Positions 1 to 10,200 of a DNA stretch of 38,707 nucleotides are shown piece after piece. The translations under genes and the position numbers were made by a program. The DNA comes from Flavobacteriaceae bacterium (GTDB lineage: Bacteria > Bacteroidota > Bacteroidia > Flavobacteriales > Flavobacteriaceae): positions 1 to 38,707 of the forward strand of contig CANBOV010000018.1 of NCBI GenBank assembly GCA_947371275.1, written 5' to 3'. Position 1 is the first letter of the stretch, and every line of letters starts with the position of its first letter. The notes under the pieces are model-generated. The model made no database searches. It was not told the origin of the DNA and saw nothing but the letters and a program-made list of their open reading frames with translations.

Positions 1-1023
1 AATTTTGTAGACTACGTAAAAATTTATGTTTCTTCCGGTAAAGGAGGGAAAGGTTCTACGCATTTACACCGAGAGAAATTTATTGAAAAAGGCGGACCCG
101 ATGGAGGAGATGGAGGCCGAGGAGGTCACGTAATGTTAAAAGGAAATAAAGGACTTTGGACCTTGTTCCACCTAAAATTTGCGCGTCACGTCAAAGCAGG
201 TCACGGTGGTGATGGAGGAAGTTCTAGAAGTACAGGTCACGATGGAGAAGATAAAGTAATTGAAGTGCCGCTAGGTACCGTAGTACGCGATAAAGAAACC
301 GAAGAGATTTTATTCGAAATTACCGAGCACGGTGAAGAACGTATCTTAGCCAAAGGAGGTAAAGGCGGATTAGGAAACTGGCACTTTAGAAGTTCGACTA
401 ACCAAACACCGCGCTATGCCCAACCGGGTATGCCAACCGAAGAAATAGACGTGATTCTAGAATTAAAAGTATTAGCCGATGTGGGTCTAGTAGGCTTTCC
501 AAATGCTGGTAAATCAACTTTATTGTCGGTTTTAACCTCTGCCAAACCGAAGATTGCCGATTATCCTTTTACCACCTTAAAACCTAATTTAGGAATCGTA
601 GCCTACCGCGAATTCAAATCGTTCATCATGGCTGATATTCCAGGGATCATTGAAGGTGCAGCCGAAGGAAAAGGATTAGGACATTATTTCTTAAGACACA
701 TAGAAAGAAATTCAACCCTGTTATTCTTAGTCCCGGCCGATGCCGATGACATCAAAAAAGAATACGAAATTCTCCTAGATGAATTACGACGTTATAATCC
801 AGAGATGTTAGACAAAGATAAACTGATTGTAGTTTCCAAGTGCGACATGCTCGATGACGAATTGAAAGCCGAATTAAAAAAGCAATTAGACAAAGAGTTC
901 AAAGGAATACCCTACTTGTTCATATCCTCGGTTGCCAACCAAGGACTAACCGAGCTAAAAGACAAACTCTGGGAAATGCTCAATATTGATACCGAAGAAC
1001 CCGAAAACAGTCACGGTATATAA
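1..1023 (+). CDS. obgE: GTPase ObgE/CgtA, 5' end cut by window
   Basis: Essential Obg-family GTPase that acts in 50S ribosome assembly and stress control in the cytoplasm. The frame is open from base 1 and begins [19 protein letters not shown], so only about four N-terminal codons (probably MTEG) are missing. The first ATG in the window, at 133, is internal. The glycine-rich Obg fold covers roughly window residues 1-155 (for example [14 protein letters not shown]). The G domain follows: G1 GFPNAGKST at window residues 165-173, G3 DIPGIIEGA near 210, G4 in the form SKCD, and G5 ISSVA. It ends soon after the G domain, without the C-terminal OCT extension found in some Gram-positive Obg proteins, as is usual for this phylum. 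A strong terminator follows the stop directly. Confidence 0.97.
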   Translation, partial: NFVDYVKIYVSSGKGGKGSTHLHREKFIEKGGPDGGDGGRGGHVMLKGNKGLWTLFHLKFARHVKAGHGGDGGSSRSTGHDGEDKVIEVPLGTVVRDKETEEILFEITEHGEERILAKGGKGGLGNWHFRSSTNQTPRYAQPGMPTEEIDVILELKVLADVGLVGFPNAGKSTLLSVLTSAKPKIADYPFTTLKPNLGIVAYREFKSFIMADIPGIIEGAAEGKGLGHYFLRHIERNSTLLFLVPADADDIKKEYEILLDELRRYNPEMLDKDKLIVVSKCDMLDDELKAELKKQLDKEFKGIPYLFISSVANQGLTELKDKLWEMLNIDTEEPENSHGI

Positions 1024-1026
1024 ATC

Positions 1027-1067
1027 AAAAACCCGTCTCGTTTGTAAAAACAAGACGGGTTTTTTTT
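1027..1067 (+). terminator. Rho-independent terminator of obgE
   Basis: A 10-bp perfect stem (AAACCCGTCT at 1029-1038, AGACGGGTTT at 1053-1062) is followed by a run of T at 1060-1067. It starts a few bases after the obgE stop codon. Confidence 0.9.
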
Positions 1068-1083
1068 CGCCCCGTCCAATCTG

Positions 1084-1122
1084 TACAATTATGTCTCGTC
1101 CTTCAGACGAGACATAATTGTA
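1084..1122. repeat. Perfect 17-bp palindrome, REP-like
   Basis: TACAATTATGTCTCGTC (1084-1100) and its exact reverse complement (1106-1122) flank the 5-nt loop CTTCA. There is no T tract, and the obgE terminator lies just upstream, so it is not needed as a terminator. The GC-rich core with a CTTC-type loop resembles the hairpins at 3610-3632 and 4096-4118. The rest of the 1024-1377 gap is A-rich sequence with no gene that I can see. Confidence 0.7.
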
Positions 1123-1377
1123 TCGAGAAGGTCAATAGGTATTTCTAATTAAATACAAGTTGGTTTTTAACCCAAAGCAGCGCAGCTAAAAAAACAACTA
1201 AAAAAAGTAAAAACTAAAAACTAAAATTCTTCCCTACATCGTTATCGTTTTCTGTTAAAAAGGAAGGCCAAATTCCCGAAAAAAACTATATTCGCATCGC
1301 TTTTAGCTATTTTCTTTGTAACATACAGTGAATCAAATAGACTACTAGCTTCAATCTAATAACACAAATTCTATAGT

Positions 1378-3531
1378 ATGAAGAAAATTATCCTATCCTT
1401 AATCGTCGGGATTATGTTGCTCCCTATGAGCGTCAAAGCCGATGAAGGAATGTGGTTCTTGATGTTCATTGAACGTTTAAACCACCGCGACATGCAAAAA
1501 ATGGGCCTTCAATTGACTGCTGAAGAAATCTACAGCATCAACCACCACAGTCTAAAAGATGCTATCGTCCAATTCAACGGAGGCTGTACCGCCGAGATCA
1601 TCTCCAAAGACGGTTTGGTATTAACCAACCACCACTGTGGATACGATGCCGTAGCTGAATTGTCAACAGCACAAGACAACATTCTTAAGAATGGCTACTG
1701 GGCCGAAAGTAAAATGGCCGAGAAACACGCCCAAAGCAGTTTATACGTGCGCTTCTTCGTGCGTATGGATGATTGTTCAAAACGAATTTTGGCAAAAGTA
1801 AATCCAACAATGTCAGAAGCCGACAGAGAAAAAGCCATCAATGCTGAAATTGCTACCATCGAGAAAGAAAACAACGAAGGTGGTAAATACACCGTATCCG
1901 TTCGTTCATTCTTCCAAGGAAATGAGTTTTACTATTTCGTATACCAAGACTACAAAGACGTACGTTTAGTTGGAGTACCACCAGAGAGCTTAGGTAAATT
2001 TGGAGGAGATACCGATAACTGGGAATGGCCACGCCATACAGCCGATTTCTCTATGTTCAGAGTCTATGCCGACAAAGACAACAACCCAGCCGATTATTCG
2101 CTTACTAATGTGCCTTTACAACCAAAACATTACTTACCCGTAAACCTTTCTGGAGTAAAAGAAAATGATTTTGCCATGATTCTTGGATATCCTGGTAGAA
2201 CCAATCGTTGGATGCCTGCGGGCGGAATTGAGCAAAACGTGAAGTTTGCTTACCCTGCATGGGTTGAAGGAGCTAAAACCGGAATGGACAATATGAAGAA
2301 ATACATGGACCAAAGCGATGCTTTACGTTTAGTCTATGCTTCTAAATACGCGTCTACAGCCAATTACTGGAAAAACCGTCAAGGGATGATTGATGCCTTA
2401 ACCAAATTTGGTACAGCGGGTTCCAAAGCAAAACAAGAAGCGAAGTTTGATGCTTGGGCTAATAAACCAGCCAACAAAGCAAAATACGGTAACGTAATCG
2501 CCAATATTAATAAGTTCTACGGTCTTACCAATGAAAAAGCAAGACACGATAATTACTTGCAACAATTGTTCAGAACAACCGCTTTCGGTGCCATCGGTAG
2601 AACCTTAGGAAAACAACTAGATGGGTTTGTAAAAGCCGATGCGGCCAAACGTTCCCAAGCTTTGCCAGCGCTTACAGAAATGGCCGAAGAATTGTACAAA
2701 GACATCCACATTCCTGCCGAAAAAGACTTGCTAGCTGCCCAATTAAAATTGTATGCGACTAAAGCAAAGGGCTATAAAATAGCGCCTATGGTAGAGAAAT
2801 TAGGAAAAGAGAACAACAATGATTTTACGAGCTATGTGAATGCAGCGATTGACTTAAGTATCTTCTCTTCTTTAGATAAAGTAAAAGCATTTTTACAATA
2901 CCCAACGCAAGGCCAATTGGATAATGACCCTATTTATGCCTTATCTAATGACTTAATAACGCATTATAATTCAAAATCAGACGATATAGCCAAAGCACAA
3001 AACGATTACAGTGCTTCGTTCCGTTTACTAGTGGAAGGACTAAGAGAATCTAAAATAGGAACCATTAAATATCCTGATGCCAATTCAACCTTACGCCTTA
3101 CCTATGGAAAAGTTCGCTCGTTACCAGCAGACAAACGTAATGATGCCAAAATTAACAACTACACCACCATGGAAGGTATGGTGAAGAAATACAAAAAAGG
3201 GGACGAGGAATTTGACTTGCCAGCTCGTGTATTGGAAATGCAAAAAAATAAAGACTACGGTCGCTACGCCGATAAAGACGGTAGCCTTCACGTAAACTTC
3301 CTTACCGATAATGACATCACGGGTGGAAACTCAGGTTCACCAGTATTAAATGGTAAAGGTGAGCTTATCGGTTTAGCCTTCGACGGAAACATCGAAGCTA
3401 TGGCCGGTGACGTAATCTTTGATAACAAACTACAACGTACCATCAACGTGGATATTCGTTTCGTTCTTTGGGTAATTGAAAACTACTCAGGAGCAAAGAA
3501 TATTGTAGATGAAATGACGCTAGTGAAATAG
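1378..3531 (+). CDS. S46 family dipeptidyl-peptidase, DPP7-type
   Basis: Periplasmic serine exopeptidase that removes dipeptides from the N-terminus of oligopeptides. The signal peptide MKKIILSLIVGIMLLPMSVKA is followed by a 717-residue protein, the usual S46 length. The catalytic His lies in NHHCG (residues 84-88), the Asp is D223 in HTADFS, and the Ser is S652 in GGNSGSP. The residue 18 positions after the Ser, which sets S1 specificity in this family (Arg673 in Porphyromonas DPP11, Gly in DPP7), is Gly670 in FDGN. That predicts preference for hydrophobic P1 residues rather than Asp/Glu. There is no T9SS C-terminal domain. The gene is monocistronic, between the obgE terminator and its own. 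The ATG at 1378 is chosen because the signal peptide begins there. Confidence 0.95.
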   Translation: MKKIILSLIVGIMLLPMSVKADEGMWFLMFIERLNHRDMQKMGLQLTAEEIYSINHHSLKDAIVQFNGGCTAEIISKDGLVLTNHHCGYDAVAELSTAQDNILKNGYWAESKMAEKHAQSSLYVRFFVRMDDCSKRILAKVNPTMSEADREKAINAEIATIEKENNEGGKYTVSVRSFFQGNEFYYFVYQDYKDVRLVGVPPESLGKFGGDTDNWEWPRHTADFSMFRVYADKDNNPADYSLTNVPLQPKHYLPVNLSGVKENDFAMILGYPGRTNRWMPAGGIEQNVKFAYPAWVEGAKTGMDNMKKYMDQSDALRLVYASKYASTANYWKNRQGMIDALTKFGTAGSKAKQEAKFDAWANKPANKAKYGNVIANINKFYGLTNEKARHDNYLQQLFRTTAFGAIGRTLGKQLDGFVKADAAKRSQALPALTEMAEELYKDIHIPAEKDLLAAQLKLYATKAKGYKIAPMVEKLGKENNNDFTSYVNAAIDLSIFSSLDKVKAFLQYPTQGQLDNDPIYALSNDLITHYNSKSDDIAKAQNDYSASFRLLVEGLRESKIGTIKYPDANSTLRLTYGKVRSLPADKRNDAKINNYTTMEGMVKKYKKGDEEFDLPARVLEMQKNKDYGRYADKDGSLHVNFLTDNDITGGNSGSPVLNGKGELIGLAFDGNIEAMAGDVIFDNKLQRTINVDIRFVLWVIENYSGAKNIVDEMTLVK

Positions 3532-3550
3532 GCGCTTTTTAAAGCATAAT

Positions 3551-3587
3551 AAAAAACAGCCGTCCCTTTTGGGGACGGCTGTTTTTT
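3551..3587 (+). terminator. Terminator after the S46 peptidase
   Basis: A perfect 16-bp stem (3551-3566 and 3572-3587) with core CAGCCGTCCC, A-rich on one side and T-rich on the other, so it can work in both directions. Its GCCGTCCC core recurs in the terminators at 4247 and 10906. Confidence 0.9.
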
Positions 3588-3605
3588 ATTTGATCTATCA
3601 TGTCG

Positions 3606-3638
3606 CGATGGCGCGGACTTCCAGTCCGTGCCCATAAC
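3606..3638. repeat. 33-bp REP-like repeat, copy 1
   Basis: This 33-nt sequence recurs exactly at 4092-4124 in the same orientation. Its centre is a 10-bp hairpin with one G-T pair: GGCGCGGACT (3610-3619), loop TCC, AGTCCGTGCC (3623-3632). Bases outside the 33 differ between the copies, which suggests a discrete element. Apart from this element and the terminator, the 3532-3816 gap holds nothing I recognise. Confidence 0.75.
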
Positions 3639-3816
3639 TCCACTATAGAAATGTTTTCCGTTACTCTAGCAAACCCTTCTAAACAAATTTAATAAAAGAA
3701 CACCTAGCCATATGGCAAGAACCAAGAATAGCTACCAAAAACTATTTTTCATAATGTAAGGGTATGTTACTCTTTCAACAAATCAGAAATAATTCGAGCC
3801 AACTGTTGACACCGCA

Positions 3817-4035
3817 TTACCCGTTACCTGACAACCTACGAATTAAGGCATGCAGAAAATGACATTTACCTATAACAACTGCAAAGCCTATGATTACAAA
3901 AAAGAAACCAAAAACATAAGCACGAAAGTTAAGTGCTTTTAAAAATTTAATTGGTTTAGTATAAGCATTGTATATAACAAAACCACCCAGTCCAATCATT
4001 AATAATCCAAGTATTTTTTCTAAAACTAGATACAT
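3817..4035 (-). CDS. Small two-helix membrane protein, unknown
   Basis: A 72-residue hypothetical protein that I do not recognise. It has two hydrophobic stretches, about residues 8-25 (LGLLMIGLGGFVIYNAY) and 41-58 (VFGFFFVIIGFAVVIG), separated by a basic loop with several Lys/Arg, and a basic C-terminus. This is the pattern of a small inner-membrane hairpin protein. A weak promoter-like TACCTTCG lies about 33 bases upstream on the minus strand (4068-4075). The gene sits alone between two REP-like repeats. Its reality rests on composition and clean topology only. Confidence 0.5.
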   Translation of the reverse strand: MYLVLEKILGLLMIGLGGFVIYNAYTKPIKFLKALNFRAYVFGFFFVIIGFAVVIGKCHFLHALIRRLSGNG

Positions 4036-4091
4036 CTTTTTAATTTTTTAGTTCCCCAATAGTGGTTCGAAGGTAAATTCAATTTCACTCC

Positions 4092-4124
4092 CGATGGCGC
4101 GGACTTCCAGTCCGTGCCCATAAC
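4092..4124. repeat. 33-bp REP-like repeat, copy 2
   Basis: Exact second copy of the element at 3606-3638, same orientation, 486 bp away, on the other side of the small membrane-protein gene. Hairpin arms are at 4096-4105 and 4109-4118. Confidence 0.75.
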
Positions 4125-4135
4125 CAGTTAGCGTA

Positions 4136-4191
4136 GACTCCCCGCTACCGCACGAAATCGAAGATTCGACGGAGTCCATCCTTTCGTGTGG
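4136..4191. repeat. Overlapping inverted repeats beside REP copy 2
   Basis: Three interleaved palindromes: GACTCC (4136-4141) with GGAGTC (4171-4176); CCGCACGAAA (4148-4157) with TTTCGTGTGG (4182-4191, one G-T pair); and TCGAAGATTCGA (4158-4169). The first two stems overlap and cannot form together. No coding frame was recognised, and the element lies directly next to the 33-bp repeat. Confidence 0.5.
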
Positions 4192-4246
4192 TTTCTAAAC
4201 ATCAAACATTCTAATCACAACCAGCATCCGAGCTGTATAAGTAAAC

Positions 4247-4283
4247 AAAAAAAGCCGTCCCAAAAAAGGGATGGTTTTTTTTT
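4247..4283 (-). terminator. Terminator of the macroglobulin gene
   Basis: Arms AAAAAAAGCCGTCCC (4247-4261) and a GGGATGG plus T-run arm (4268-4283) with a 6-nt loop. Read on the minus strand it ends in a U tract. It overlaps the last two bases of the gene's stop codon at 4282-4284. Confidence 0.85.
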
Positions 4284-7200
4284 ATTCGGTTACTTTTAAT
4301 CGTATTCCTTTGGTGTGGCTCGTGTATTCAGGTGCATACATACTTTCTATGGTAGTAATGCCATTTGAAAAATCACCTTTATTATTAATTCGTAAATCAT
4401 ACTCTATTGTATAGGATCCCTTATTAATGTGGTCAAAAAAGAAATGCGTCGAGGCATCTTTTGTACTAATGTAGTACGATAGATTATCGTTCCATTCGTA
4501 CTGAGAAAGTACATTTACCGGTTCAAAGCAAGCGGCTCTTAGATCTTTAATATGGATAAAATCCATATCTTCTTTGGTTTGGATAATGAGTTTCACCGTT
4601 ACTAAATCGCCAATTTTTAGCGGGTTGCTGGAAGAAATAGGAGTCAACAGCACCCCATTTGCGGTATTCTTCTTCAAATAGAGTTCTTTGGAAACACTTA
4701 GTAAGCCCTTGTCATTGGCTTTTACTTTATCAGCTTTTTCAAAATATTGCCAATAGATACCGCCAAAGCAAGGCGTATCCGAATTGTTTTGAACGCTAAC
4801 CTTAGCGAGGTCTTTATTTATTTCTGAGGCTTGCCAGGATGATTTACTATAGCCAACTTCTGCTTCTTTATCTGCCTCCGCTAGTTTGGCGGCTGGGCGC
4901 AGTTTGCTGCTAATTTTTATTTTGGTCTTATCTTTGACAGACAGCCAATCACTACCTTGCAAAAGTAAGGCATAAATAGCCTCGGTAGTAGCCTTAGTGG
5001 TTGGCCAGTTTTTAGTTTGTTTATTTTTAACAAGCCACACTTTCATTTCATCAACTGATTTAGTGTCATTTGTGATTTCAGTAAAGGCTTCGATTAACAG
5101 TGCTTGCGTCTCTATGGGTGATTCGTACCACTGCCAACCATACTTGTTTTCAATCCAATACATACCCCAATCATCATGGTTTGATGCGGTTTCTTTTAAA
5201 CTTTCTACTATTTTTTTTGCGGTATTTTTTTCGCCAAAGCGGTACAGTATCAAGGAGGCCAACGCCTTATTATATAAAGAGTAGGATTGCCAATCCGTTG
5301 TAATCGACTGAAGTTGGGTATTGATAAGGAGTGTTAAATGCTCTGATAAAGGATAATCCTCCAAGTAGAAACTTCGCATATACAAGTAATGCAAGTCAGC
5401 ATAAATATAATGGAAACGGTTGTAGTCATTAGCGGTAGTAGCATGACTTATAAATTTAGCATCAGCATTCGGCATTCCCAATTTTGTAATTTCAACAAAA
5501 CGTTTGCTTACATTGTTATTCACTTTCAGTTTTTTAAGGTGTCCCAGGCCAGTTAAAATATGTCGTGAAATGTATTCGTTTTCAGTACCTCCCTCAAACC
5601 AAGCAAAACCTCCCGATGCTTTTTGTTTGTCTTTTAGTTTTTGAAATAACATTTCAATATTGGATTTGGCTTGCTCTAAATCAAACAAAACGGCTAATTT
5701 TTTTTGCTGTTCTGCCTCATTTTGTAAGTCTAAAGCCCATGGGGTCTCTGCCAAAATGATGGCCTTTAGCGATTCGTTTTGCTCTAATTTTAAACTGGAT
5801 TTCCCCGCTTTTTTCCATGCCTCAAAGACAGCAGCAATCTTGGGATTACTGCTTATGATTTCTGTCGCTAAAACATTGGAGTAGTACTTAGAAAATAATT
5901 GTTCCGCGCAATCATGTTCATATTCCATTAAATAGGGTAGGGATTGAATAGCAAACCAGGCAGGATTATTGGTGTATTCCAAAGTAAATAAATGATTTTG
6001 CAGGGTGGGAGAACTACTGTTCAATAAGTTTTCAAAAACATACTCTTTTTTGCTATTAGGTCGCACCCACACAGGAATCGATTCGGTGACCAAAAGACTA
6101 TTCGTCAATACGGGTAGTATGCTTTCTTCTCCGTCGGAATAATTGTCTGCTTTCGCAATAACTTTATAATCAATTCCATCAATACCTTCTGGTATTTTTA
6201 CCTTCCAACTCACTACCGTCGTACCCATAGCCGTAATCGTGAAATTTCGAAGAGCATTAGTGTTCAACGTTTTACTGTCAATGTTCTGCATCGTTGCAGC
6301 ATCATATAATTGCAGTACAGCAATCCCTCTTTTCTCTTTCGGAGTTAAATTGCTTATTTTAGTACTTAGCACAATAGTGTCATTTTCTCTTAGAAAGCGA
6401 GGCATGTTTGGGAATACCATCAGTTCTTTTTGCGTTACCACGCTACGCTCAAGGTACCCTGATACCGCGCTGCGGTTATGAGCCAATAAACGAAGTTTCC
6501 ATTGGGTAAGCTCCTCAGGAGTGGTAAATTGAAAGCTTATTTTACCTTCTTTGTCGGTTCGCAATTGGGGGAAAAAGAAGGCGGTCTCATTGCGATTGGT
6601 TCTAGTTTTTATTTGTGTCAACGCATCTAATGCCTTACGTGTGGTCATTACAATCACACCGTTAGCTCCTTGGCTACCATAAAGGGTTGTTGCGTTCTGA
6701 TTTTTAAGTATTTGTACGTCAACAATGTCACGCGGATTTACAGTCAAGAATTCAGCTGGAGTAATCACAACCCCATCAAGCACATAAAGCGGTTGCACAG
6801 TGCCACTAACGGCACTATTTCCTTGAAGTATTGATTCAATCCCTTTAATTTTGCTAAGGTTAGATCGATCTTCCTGATTCGAAATAGTTAATCCTGGAGC
6901 TTTACCTTGAAGTAATTCAACAATATCACTGGCGAAATAAACATCTTCGGAATCATAAGCTACATTTTGTATTGTAGTACTTGCTACAGATGAATACGCT
7001 TTTTTAGCCTTGCTTTCATAACCAGTCACTACTACTTCTTCCAATTTTACACCATCTTCTAAGAGTATAATCTGTCCGTTATGTTGATCCGCTTTTACCG
7101 TTTTATTATTATAGCCAGTAAAAGATACAATCAATTGTTCATTTTCTGCAGCTTCAATTTCAAAATAGCCATCAAAATCAGTCTGCGTTGATCGGCTGGT

Positions 7201-10200
7201 ACCTTGCACAAGTACATTGGCCCCGGGTAGTGGACCGGTACGATCATTAATATAACCTGAAATTAATTTTGCGTTGGCGGGCTTAGGCGCTTTTTTGGTG
7301 ATTTGGGTTTTGTACTCTTTGCTAATCGTTGGATTGTTGCTGTTGCTAAAATCAAATCCAAACCACATCAGTTTAGTATATTCATTTTGATACTTTATTT
7401 GGGGTCCTTTAAGAGCAGGATAGTTTACTTTCAAATAGGTAGTGCCAAATCCCAACGAGGTTTTGCCATAATAATTGTTGTACTGATTTGTTGCTTTTTG
7501 CAATCCCTTCCAGTCTTGCCTATTAAATTGATCTAGCGAACTGTCATAGAGGGATGCCAGTACCTCGACCTCCGCTTTCTTTTCGTTTTCTTTTACGGTA
7601 AAGGACCAGGTTTCGTCATGGCCAGGCGCTAATCTATCTCTAAAACTAGTTGTTTCAAAGGTTATTTTCGAAGGTTCTTCCGAGGCAAAAATCGGCGTTT
7701 CTACCTTAAAATATTGATTGTCAAAAAGGGTTTCAAATACTATTTTGAAAGAAGCACTCTTGCATTTTTCCAACGGAATAGTGATGGTCTTATGATAATC
7801 CGTAAGTTCCGTTGGCCCATCATAAAATACAGTGTTTTGATAATTGCCCACGCAGGATAGAAATAGAGAAGGTACCACGCTATCAATTTTTAAAGTTACA
7901 AATCCATCTTTCTGTGGGTTTTTGTTCACTTGTTCTACCCTAAATAAGCAATTTTCAGGAAGATCATTTTTGGTTTTTGTAGCGATTTCAAAATGGCTTT
8001 CGGTTTCGATCAGGTTGTTAAAAGCATCGGTCGTTTTAAAAACTAAGCGATAATGACCAGATTGATAGTCCGAAATAAAATCCAAAGGAAGTATCTTCAC
8101 CTGGGCGGTATTCACTTTTTTTGAATAGACCAAGCTGCCTTTGTCGGTGCTGTCGCTATTAGCATCATTTTTTTCATAAGGAAATAAAGAATTAAAATCC
8201 TCCTCACTGATGAGTGATATATCGGGTTTCGTAAAGCATCGTTGTTTAAATTTTGTACCAAAGGGTTTGCAATAATACAGCGCTAGTTCTCCGGTAGTCC
8301 CAATAAATTGATTATTCAGGTTTTTACTGTTTAGGCTAACCATGTTTTTATCCTTTGTGTTGATCACTTTTGGTATATTCGCTTCCAGTTCTAGTGTATG
8401 ATAGCCCACGCGAACAGTGCTTTTCGCAGTATGGGTTTCGCCATTGTTGTCTGTAACCACAGCAGTAATAATGTAGTTAAAGACCGGCAAACTTTTTTTG
8501 TCGTAACGGTCATCAGCAAGGGCTTTAAATTCAACGGTAAAATTGCCCTTTGCATCCGTTTTTGTTTCAGATGAAACTAGCGAAGTGCTAGTATCGCTAT
8601 AGTTATTTTTCCAATTGGAGTAAGAATGGCGTTCTACATAATAAAGTACTTTGGCATCAGAAATAGGAATTCCGGCAAAGGCTTTGGCCAATCCATTAAC
8701 CTTAATGCTTTGATTAATAACAAAGGATTCCTTTAGAGGTTCAAAAGTAACTTCAAATTTCGGACGCTTGTATTCTTCAACTCTGAATTCGGTTCGGGAC
8801 TCATCCATGTCACCATTGTCCCAAATAGCATGCTCGTCCTTTAATTTGTCGTATAAAGCATCATTTTCATAAGAATCAGGTTCGTCTACTTCAATTTTAT
8901 AGGCGCCGGTGATGCCATTTTTGGGAATAAGAAACTCCCCAGTAAACGAACCAAATTCATTTGTAGTGGTGTCATAGGATTTAATTTCTGTTCCATTAGC
9001 ATCTTCAATAATAACCTTTAGTGTAAAGTTATCCAGCACGCTTTGCTTATTGTTCCAAATTTGGGTTGCTATCCCTTTATAAAATAAGGTTTGGCCTGGT
9101 CGATAAATACCGCGATCCAAAAAGAAGTCAACCTTGCCTTTTATTTTTGCATCGTCTTCATTTTCCGCACTACCATACATTCGGAGGTAATCAGTATTTA
9201 CGTCAAGGGTGTCGTTTTCATGAATGACCTTGATGGCATTTTGATAATAATTGGAACTATTTTTTTTAGCATCAAGTAGGTATTCGGCGGTGCCTTTGCT
9301 ATCGGTTTTTAGATTGTAACCTTCACTACGTATTTCGCAATCAGCCATTGGCGCTCCTGTTTTTCGATCTACAGCTTGAAAGATAATTTTTCCATTACTT
9401 TGATAAGCGAATAGGGCCGTATTGGTAACCGTTATTTTTTTATAGACAACAATAGCATTTGTAGCGGATAGGTCTTCAATACGTACCCAGTAACTACCAA
9501 TCTCGAGCTGAGGCAGTAAGACTTCAGTACTGTAATCAAAATAATCTTTATAGTTTTTTAAGGTGTATTTTTTATGAGCATAAATTCTATTGTTTAGTCT
9601 CAAAAGGGTTGCAATGCTATCATTGCTCATTTTATTTGGATTGTCCTTAAAATTTGATTTATAAAAAGTTACTTTAATAGAATCAACATTCTTATAGTCG
9701 ATAAAGGCCCTGCAGTTTTCCTTGTTATAAGTGTAGGCCTTAAGTTTAACATCCAATGATTTTTTAGCAATCTCATTTTTTTTAATCGTTGCTTTCTTAT
9801 AAGTATTTGATTTATTTTCGATTGCTACGATACTGTCCAAAATCGCAACCGCTATAATTTTGTTTTTAGGAAATCTATTTTTAGAGGCGCTATTGTTCAG
9901 CAGGTCTGCCTTTTCATAAAGTATCTTTTGCAATAAAAAAGAATCCGTATTTCTTTTTTGCATGGAGTTTAAACTTTTGATAAGCGCAAAGTCATTTTTA
10001 CAGAGGTAATCATTGCAAAATAACAAGCGGTCCAGTTCTAATTCACTTGGTATCGTCCTGCTGTTTGCTTTTTGATATAAACGGATAATTTTTGAAATCG
10101 CATTATCTTTGATGCTGTCCGCTATAATTTTTTTAAATGCTACATCTGTTCCCAATAACGACCGCTCAAAATCGGCATTTAGCTTTTTAACTGCATTCCA

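Noticed and set aside
6620..7270. Plug domain as an assembly artefact or broken SusC gene
   Set aside because: The frame is continuous for 2185 codons, the domain joins fall at domain boundaries, and the DNA differs from the susC copy in this window.
4997..9279. Several open frames on the plus strand inside the macroglobulin gene
   Set aside because: They are short antisense shadows of a long, domain-consistent minus-strand gene, with no signal, motif or promoter of their own.
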